Of a DNA stretch of 64,000 nt, positions 58,659 to 64,000 are shown one piece after another. The notes below the pieces were generated by a model. That model saw nothing but the letters and a program-made list of their open reading frames with translations. It did no database searches and was not told the DNA's origin. Position 1 is the first letter of the stretch. Each line of letters begins with the position of its first letter. The position numbers were made by a program, and so were the translations under genes. Source of the stretch: Pistricoccus aurantiacus (GTDB lineage Bacteria; Pseudomonadota; Gammaproteobacteria; Pseudomonadales; Halomonadaceae). The stretch lies in contig NZ_CP042382.1 of the NCBI RefSeq assembly GCF_007954585.1, forward strand, positions 868,001-932,000, written 5' to 3'.

Positions 58659-58742
58659 TAGTCATTTTGCTATAAAGGTCGTCCGGAGCCGTTTCAACGT
58701 CTCGATGGGATTACCGAACTACCACCGCCAAGGGGGCTGAAA

Positions 58743-59984
58743 ATGCAAGACGCAGTGAATCAGGCGGAAGTACTGATTGTCGGCGGCGGCATCGTCGGCC
58801 TGGGGTTGGCGGCTCTGCTGGGGGAGGCCGGCGTGGAAGTCAGCCTGATAGACGCGGGACCGCCGCCGGTCTCGACGGATTTGAAATCGACAGCAGCGCA
58901 GCGTCCTGATCTGCGGGTCAGCGCCTTGAACCCCATCTCCCAGCGACTGCTGCAAACCCTGGGGGCGTGGTCCTGCATGGAGACACAGCGGGTAACGCCC
59001 TACTACGCCATGCAGGTCTGGGACAGCCAAGGCAGTGGAGAAATACACTTCAGCGCGGATCAGGCCGGGGTGCCGGTACTGGGACATATCGTCGAAAACG
59101 TCGTGACCCAGCGCGCGCTAACCGCACGACTTCAAACGCTGCGGACGGTGACGATCCGCTACGGCGCCAAGGCTGTCGCCTTGGAGGAAACACCTGGCGG
59201 GCGGCGCCTGACCCTAGAAAACGGCGAGCAGCTCGACGCGCCGCTGGTCGTCGCCGCGGATGGCGCCCGCTCGCCGCTGCGAGATCTGGCCGGCATCGAT
59301 GTCGACAGCCGCGATACCGGTCATGCGGCCCTGGTTACCACGGTTCGAGTCGCCAGGGGCCACGGCGGGGTGGCCCGACAAGTCTTTCTGTCCGGCGGCC
59401 CGCTGGCTTTCCTGCCGGTCGACGTGGCGGGTCGCGATGACCATTGCTCCATCGTCTGGTCGACGAGTCCTGCCGATGCGGAGCGATTGGCGAGTCTGAC
59501 GCCGAGGGCTCTGGCCGGGGAACTGGAACAGGCCTTCGAGGCGCGGCTCGGCGCCGTGGAAGTGGTGGATCGAGCGGTCAGCCTGCCTCTGGTGCAGCGC
59601 CACGCCAAGGAGTACGTGCGCGACGGCTTCGCCCTGATTGGCGATGCGGCTCACAGTATCCATCCCCTGGCGGGACAAGGGGTGAACCTGGGGCTGATGG
59701 ACGCGGCGGTGCTGGCGGAAGAGCTGCTGTCAGCCCGAACGCGGGGCGCTCGACTCGGCGACCCGCGTATTCTCAACCGCTACGCCCGGCGCCGGCGCGG
59801 CGACAATGCCGGCATGCTGGCATTGATGGACGGCTTTCGGCTGCTGTTCGGGAGCACTCATCCGGCGCTGGTGCTGGCACGCAACCTGGGGCTTGGCGGC
59901 GTCGATCGGCTGACCCCGCTCAAGCGCTTGCTGATGCACCAGGCGATCGGCGAGCGGGGGCGGCTGCCGGCGTCCTGTTCTTAA
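58743..59984 (+). CDS. ubiI: Ubiquinone-biosynthesis FAD monooxygenase (UbiI/VisC family)
   Basis: 413 residues. VLIVGGGIVGLGLAALLGEA (10-29), LVVAADGARSPLRDLAGI and ALIGDAAHSIHPLAGQGVNL are the three FAD-monooxygenase motifs. A UbiH partner upstream supports UbiI, the C5 hydroxylase, although UbiF-type activity cannot be excluded by eye. AGGGGGC lies upstream of the ATG. Its stop codon overlaps that of convergent ctpA. Confidence 0.88.
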   Translation: MQDAVNQAEVLIVGGGIVGLGLAALLGEAGVEVSLIDAGPPPVSTDLKSTAAQRPDLRVSALNPISQRLLQTLGAWSCMETQRVTPYYAMQVWDSQGSGEIHFSADQAGVPVLGHIVENVVTQRALTARLQTLRTVTIRYGAKAVALEETPGGRRLTLENGEQLDAPLVVAADGARSPLRDLAGIDVDSRDTGHAALVTTVRVARGHGGVARQVFLSGGPLAFLPVDVAGRDDHCSIVWSTSPADAERLASLTPRALAGELEQAFEARLGAVEVVDRAVSLPLVQRHAKEYVRDGFALIGDAAHSIHPLAGQGVNLGLMDAAVLAEELLSARTRGARLGDPRILNRYARRRRGDNAGMLALMDGFRLLFGSTHPALVLARNLGLGGVDRLTPLKRLLMHQAIGERGRLPASCS

Positions 59985-61252
59985 CCCCCGGCCCGCGACC
60001 CCAGCACGTTCAGCGCCTTGAGCAGATTGAGCGCTTCGCCCAGCTGGTAGTCTTCCTGCAGCCGCTCCGCGGCGCTGCCGCCGGTGCGCTTGGCGCCGTT
60101 GCCTTCGAGATGGCCCTGCAGGTCCGCTTCGCGCAGCTGCAGGCCGCTGTTTTCCGCGACCTCGAGCCGCCCGCGTACCACTTCCACATCCGGTTTGATG
60201 CCCTGGGCCTGGATAGAGCGACCGTCCGGGGTGAAATACAAGGCGGTGGTCAGCTTCAGACCGTCGCCGTTACCCAAGGGCATGACCTGCTGCACCGAGC
60301 CCTTGCCGAAGCTGTCGGTACCCATCACTACCGCTCGGCGCTGATCCTGCAGAGCGCCGGCGACGATTTCCGCGGCGGAGGCGCTACCGCCGTTGATCAG
60401 CACCACCATGGGCACCTGAGGTGCGATGGTATCCGATGTGGCGGAGAAGCTGAGATCGCTGTCCGGCAGGCGGCCTTCGGTGTAGACGATCAGGCCCTGA
60501 TCGAGAAACGCATCCGCCACGTCCACCGCGGCCTGCAGCACGCCGCCTGGATTGTTGCGCAGATCCAGGATCAAGCCGTCGAGAGGGCCTTTCCCGCGCA
60601 GTTCCCGGATCGCCTCGCGCACCTGCTCCCCGGTGCGGCTCTGGAATTGGCTGATTCTCAGATAGCCGTAGCCGGGCGCGAGCAATTCCTGCTTGACGCT
60701 TTGGGTGCGAATGTTTTCCCGGGTCAGAGTAACGGTGCGCGGGGCCTCCGCGCCTTTGGACAGAACGGTCATCTTGATGGTGGTGCCGGGCTCGCCGCGC
60801 ATCAGCTCCACCGCCTCCTGCAGCGACAGACGCTCCGTGGGGGTATCGTCGATACGCAGAATGGCATCCTGGGGCTGGAGACCGGCTCGGGCGGCAGGGG
60901 TGTCGTCAATGGGCGAAACCACGCTGAGCTGGCCGTCTTCCATGCCCACTTCGATGCCGATGCCGCCGAATTCGCCTTCCGTGGACTCCCGCAGACTGTC
61001 GAAGTCCTCCTGATCGAGGTAGGCGGAATGGGGATCCAGCTCGCCGAGCATGCCGCGCATGGCGTTGCGTAGCAGGGTGGCGTCGTCGACGTCATCCACG
61101 TAGGCGCGCTTGATGCGCTCGAAGACCTCGGCGAAGGTCTGCACGTCTTCGATGGGGAGGTCGTTCGAGATGACCGATTCGGTCTGGGCCTGGACCGTGA
61201 ACGGCATCAGAACCCACCAGGCAAATAGCAATGAGAGTGCCTTGGCGCGCAT
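59981..61252 (-). CDS. S41-family carboxy-terminal processing peptidase (CtpA type)
   Basis: 423 residues from MRAKALSLLFAWWVLMPF, start supported by TGGAG upstream. A signal peptide ends near VQAQ. A PDZ domain (about 80-165) starts GIGIEVGMEDGQLSVVSPI. The catalytic serine lies in LINGGSASAAEIVAGALQD and the lysine in GTDSFGKGSVQQ, so the dyad is intact. It trims or degrades periplasmic proteins. It is downstream of envC in gpmI-envC-ctpA, a conserved order. Confidence 0.93.
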   Translation of the reverse strand: MRAKALSLLFAWWVLMPFTVQAQTESVISNDLPIEDVQTFAEVFERIKRAYVDDVDDATLLRNAMRGMLGELDPHSAYLDQEDFDSLRESTEGEFGGIGIEVGMEDGQLSVVSPIDDTPAARAGLQPQDAILRIDDTPTERLSLQEAVELMRGEPGTTIKMTVLSKGAEAPRTVTLTRENIRTQSVKQELLAPGYGYLRISQFQSRTGEQVREAIRELRGKGPLDGLILDLRNNPGGVLQAAVDVADAFLDQGLIVYTEGRLPDSDLSFSATSDTIAPQVPMVVLINGGSASAAEIVAGALQDQRRAVVMGTDSFGKGSVQQVMPLGNGDGLKLTTALYFTPDGRSIQAQGIKPDVEVVRGRLEVAENSGLQLREADLQGHLEGNGAKRTGGSAAERLQEDYQLGEALNLLKALNVLGSRAGG

Positions 61253-61381
61253 GTAAGCTCCAGTGGTATGAGTCGAGATAGCAAGCATCACGGCAGTCGT
61301 GGTCATTGGCGTCGCTAAGACGATGAATGCCGCGCTAGCGGCAACGATGGCTCAGCATAGCGCCTGTTTCCCGCAAGAATC

Positions 61382-61461
61382 CAGCCTAACGCCACGCGGC
61401 CCAACTCAGCATCATGTGATTCAGTTCAGTATCGCGTCATTCAACTCAGCGCCGCGCGATC
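61382..61461. repeat. Four imperfect 20-bp tandem units at the 3' end of envC
   Basis: Units start at 61382, 61402, 61422 and 61442. The best conserved are CAACTCAGCATCATGTGATT, CAGTTCAGTATCGCGTCATT and CAACTCAGCGCCGCGCGATC; the first unit is more diverged (13 of 20 matches to the last). The last unit covers the envC stop codon. Confidence 0.65.
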
Positions 61462-62606
61462 CAGCGCTGCGGATCGATGGGCTCGCCCTGGCGGCGCACC
61501 TCGAAGTACAGCGCCGGCGAGCTGCGCCCACCGCTTTGCCCAACCGCGGCCACCACTTCGCCTTCCTTCACCGGACTGCCCACCTGAACCTGAAAATGCT
61601 GCAGATGTGCGTACAGGGTCATCACCTGATCGCCGTGATCGACGATCAGCAGATTGCCAAAACCGCGCATCCAGTCGGCGAATACCACCCGACCCGCGTG
61701 TATCGCTTGCACCGGGCTGCCTTCCGGGGCGGCGATCAGCAGGCCGTTGCGATTGACCCCCCGACCGCTGCCGAAGCGGGATTCGATCTTGCCCTGCACC
61801 GGCCAGGGCAGCTTGCCCTGGGTCTTGGCGATGGCGGTGGAGGGCGGCGGTCGCTTGAGCCGTGCCAGTTCTTCCTGGACCTGGGAAAGCATCTTCTCCG
61901 CCTGCTGGCGGTCTTGATCAAGGGCCGCCAGGCGCGACCGCTCGTCCTGATAGCGGCTGTCGAGCTTCGCCAGAAGCTGCTGCCGCTGGCGCCTCTGCTC
62001 CGCAAGCTCGAGGCTCTGGCTTTCCAGCGTCGCCACGACTTCCGCGAGCGCTGCCTGTTGACGATCCAGCTGGCGGCGATTTTCCCCCAGCTGCGCGTCG
62101 AGACGCTGGATTTCGTCGAGCCGCGCGGTTCGCGCTTTTGAAAGATGATTGAGGTAGGTCTGCAGCCGATCGAGACGCGCCGGATCGTCCTGATTGAGCA
62201 GCAGCTTCAGCTGAGGCGAATCACCCATTCGATAGAGGGCATCGAGTTCGCTGGCTAGCGCCTCGAGTTGCTCCCGTCGGGATTTTCGCAGCGTCTCGCG
62301 CTTTTCCTCGAGCGCCTCGAGTTCATCCACCAGGCCACGGCGTTCGGCCTGCAGCGTATCCAGGCGGCGATTGGTCTCGGCCAGGGCGGTTTCCACCTTG
62401 CGCAGCGCTCGAGCGGCATTGTCCTGGGCTTCTCGGGTCTTGCTCAGGCGCAGGTTCATCGCCTGAATATCGCTGCCGATCGCATCGAGACGCGCCTTGG
62501 CCTCTCGCTCATCCGGGGCGGCGAGAACCGTCGATGCAGGCACTGCCGTTATTATCACGGCCGTCAGCACCGACATCAGCCAGGCGGCGATTCGCGGACG
62601 CCTCAT
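61446..62606 (-). CDS. envC: EnvC-like murein hydrolase activator
   Basis: 386 residues. Signal peptide to about residue 29 (VPASTVLA), a long coiled coil (about 30-240, rich in Glu, Arg, Leu, Gln) and a C-terminal LytM/M23 domain (about 275-383). The zinc ligands are incomplete: [10 protein letters not shown] replaces the H-x-x-x-D segment and ALYFEVR replaces LHFE. So it is an activator of amidases at the septum, like EnvC, not an active peptidase. Its ATG overlaps the gpmI stop by 4 bp. Confidence 0.92.
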   Translation of the reverse strand: MRRPRIAAWLMSVLTAVIITAVPASTVLAAPDEREAKARLDAIGSDIQAMNLRLSKTREAQDNAARALRKVETALAETNRRLDTLQAERRGLVDELEALEEKRETLRKSRREQLEALASELDALYRMGDSPQLKLLLNQDDPARLDRLQTYLNHLSKARTARLDEIQRLDAQLGENRRQLDRQQAALAEVVATLESQSLELAEQRRQRQQLLAKLDSRYQDERSRLAALDQDRQQAEKMLSQVQEELARLKRPPPSTAIAKTQGKLPWPVQGKIESRFGSGRGVNRNGLLIAAPEGSPVQAIHAGRVVFADWMRGFGNLLIVDHGDQVMTLYAHLQHFQVQVGSPVKEGEVVAAVGQSGGRSSPALYFEVRRQGEPIDPQRWIARR

Positions 62607-64000
62607 GAATAGTCGACGAGAACGCGCCCGGTCATTTCCTCGGGGATTTCCTGATCCATCATGCGCAGCAACGTCGGCGCCAGGTCGCAAAGGCGGCCAT
62701 CGTCCTTGAGCCGCGCCGGACGTTTCGTCACATAGATCAGCGGCACCACGTTGGTGGTGTGGGCGGTCTGAGGCGCGCCGGTTTCCGGATTGACCATCTG
62801 CTCCGCGTTGCCGTGATCCGCGGTGATCAGACATTCACCGCCGACTTCTTCGATGGCCTCGACCACTCGTGAGACGCACTGATCCACCGCTTCGATGGCC
62901 TTGACCGCCGCATCGAAGTCGCCGCTGTGGCCGACCATGTCGCCGTTGGCGTAGTTGCACACGATCAGGTCGAAGCGCCCGGAATGGATCGCCTCCACCA
63001 GGGCGTCGGTGAGCTCGAAAGCGCTCATTTCCGGCTTCTCGTCGTAGGTCTTGACGTCCTTGGGGGAGGGAATCAGGGTGCGGGTTTCGCCGTCGAATTC
63101 CGCCTCGCGGCCGCCGGAAAAGAAGAAGGTGACGTGGGCGTATTTCTCGGTTTCGGCGATGCGCAGCTGAGTCATGCCTCGCTTGGCGATCACTTCCCCC
63201 AGGGTGTTGTGCAGATCCGCCGGCGGAAAGGCCGCCGGTGCGGGAATGTCCGCCGCGTACTGGGTCAACGTGACCAGGCCGTCGCCGGCCAGGCGCGGGC
63301 GGGAGGCACGCTCGAAGCCGGTGAAAGCGTCTTCCACGAAGGCGCGGGTCAGCTCTCGGGCGCGGTCCGCGCGAAAGTTCATGAAGATGGCGGCGTCGCC
63401 ATCTTCCATGGCGATTGGCTTGCCCTGGGGAGCCACCGCGGTGGCGGTGACGAACTCGTCGGTTTCGCCTCGGGCGTAGGCGGCCTTGAGTCCGGCCTGG
63501 GCGGAGGAAGCCTGATACTCGCCGTCTCCCCGGGTGATCAGCCGATAGGCCTGTTCCACCCGCTCCCAGCGATTGTCTCGATCCATGGCGAAATAACGCC
63601 CGATCAGCGAGGCGACGAAGCCGTTCTCGGCGCCGAACAGCGCGGAAAGGCGCGCATCCGCTCGCTCCAGGGAGGCCTGGGCGCTCTTCGGCGCGGTATC
63701 GCGGCCATCGAGAAAGGCATGCAGGTACAGGCGCTTAGCGCCTCGGGCGGCGGCCAGCTCCGCCATCGCCAGAATATGATCCTCGTGGCTATGCACACCG
63801 CCGGGAGACAGCAGACCCATTAGATGTATCGCCTTGTCTCTAGCGACTGCGGCGTCGATGGGGGCGGTCAGGGCGTGGATATGCTTGAGCTCGTCTTCCT
63901 CGATGGCCTTGGTGATGCGGGTAAAATCCTGATATACCACTCGGCCGGCGCCCAGGTTCATGTGGCCGACCTCGGAATTGCCCATCTGACCTGCCGGCAG
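62603..64000 (-). CDS. gpmI: 2,3-bisphosphoglycerate-independent phosphoglycerate mutase GpmI (5' end beyond the window)
   Basis: About 465 residues of the roughly 510 are present; the first 45 or so lie off the right edge. [20 protein letters not shown] contains the catalytic serine region, with [40 protein letters not shown] and [10 protein letters not shown] supplying manganese and substrate ligands. It interconverts 3- and 2-phosphoglycerate in glycolysis. First known gene of gpmI-envC-ctpA. Confidence 0.96.
   Translation of the reverse strand: MPAGQMGNSEVGHMNLGAGRVVYQDFTRITKAIEEDELKHIHALTAPIDAAVARDKAIHLMGLLSPGGVHSHEDHILAMAELAAARGAKRLYLHAFLDGRDTAPKSAQASLERADARLSALFGAENGFVASLIGRYFAMDRDNRWERVEQAYRLITRGDGEYQASSAQAGLKAAYARGETDEFVTATAVAPQGKPIAMEDGDAAIFMNFRADRARELTRAFVEDAFTGFERASRPRLAGDGLVTLTQYAADIPAPAAFPPADLHNTLGEVIAKRGMTQLRIAETEKYAHVTFFFSGGREAEFDGETRTLIPSPKDVKTYDEKPEMSAFELTDALVEAIHSGRFDLIVCNYANGDMVGHSGDFDAAVKAIEAVDQCVSRVVEAIEEVGGECLITADHGNAEQMVNPETGAPQTAHTTNVVPLIYVTKRPARLKDDGRLCDLAPTLLRMMDQEIPEEMTGRVLVDYS

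Noticed and set aside
59444-61072. 542-codon plus-strand open frame across ubiI and antisense ctpA
   Set aside because: Runs out of frame through two supported genes with opposite directions.

Overview
The window looks like a slice of chromosome from a gammaproteobacterium, most likely a member of the Halomonadaceae (Halomonas or Chromohalobacter type). The grounds are the origin-proximal gene order (parA-rsmG-mnmG, mnmE-yidC-rnpA-rpmH, dnaA-dnaN-recF-gyrB, then gmhB-glyS-glyQ), a heptose/Kdo lipopolysaccharide gene set with KdkA, the zapA-ssrS-ygfA unit, and GC-rich coding sequence with clearly AT-rich regulatory gaps. The genus is inference. I see no rRNA, tRNA, CRISPR array, insertion sequence or prophage.

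Layout. 1-3.7 kb: parA (cut by the left edge), rsmG and mnmG on the minus strand, then an AT-rich gap with many DnaA boxes that is the best oriC candidate. 3.7-20.2 kb: a mixed block that separates mnmG from mnmE, genes that are adjacent in the usual order. It holds a polar amino-acid ABC transporter, erpA, argC, a ClC-type channel with CBS domains, hemJ, thiD, hemL, a two-domain protein whose aminoglycoside-kinase-like half has lost its catalytic loop, a CsgD-like regulator beside a 0.7-kb AT-rich region, rdgB-hemW, an OmpA-type lipoprotein, rlmJ and a higBA toxin-antitoxin pair with its operator. 20.2-30.9 kb: mnmE, yidC, rnpA, rpmH (minus) back to back with dnaA, dnaN, recF, gyrB (plus). 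31-34.7 kb: gmhB, glyS, glyQ.

34.8-49.2 kb is an envelope cluster for the lipopolysaccharide inner core: hldD, waaF, an OpgB-like phosphoglycerol transferase, a GT2, two further GT9 heptosyltransferase-type proteins, three GT4 enzymes, a WaaP-type kinase, KdkA, hldE and waaA. Together with gmhB this covers ADP-heptose synthesis (HldE, GmhB, HldD; only sedoheptulose-7-phosphate isomerase GmhA is missing here), Kdo transfer, heptose transfer and core phosphorylation.

49.2-64 kb: a small-subunit catalase, rpiA, ilvA, 5-formyl-THF cyclo-ligase, the 6S RNA gene, zapA, a YgfB-family gene, ubiH, a purine-type NCS2 permease on the opposite strand, ubiI, then ctpA, envC and gpmI (cut by the right edge).

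The most noteworthy signals are not new enzymes. They are five perfect parS sites (two read through recF, one touching the ATG of opgB), DnaA-box clusters in three separate places, a probable pseudokinase domain, a divergent kdkA/heptosyltransferase pair whose ATG codons overlap on a single CATG, and several palindromes or short repeats in regulatory gaps. I found no convincing wholly new multi-gene system.
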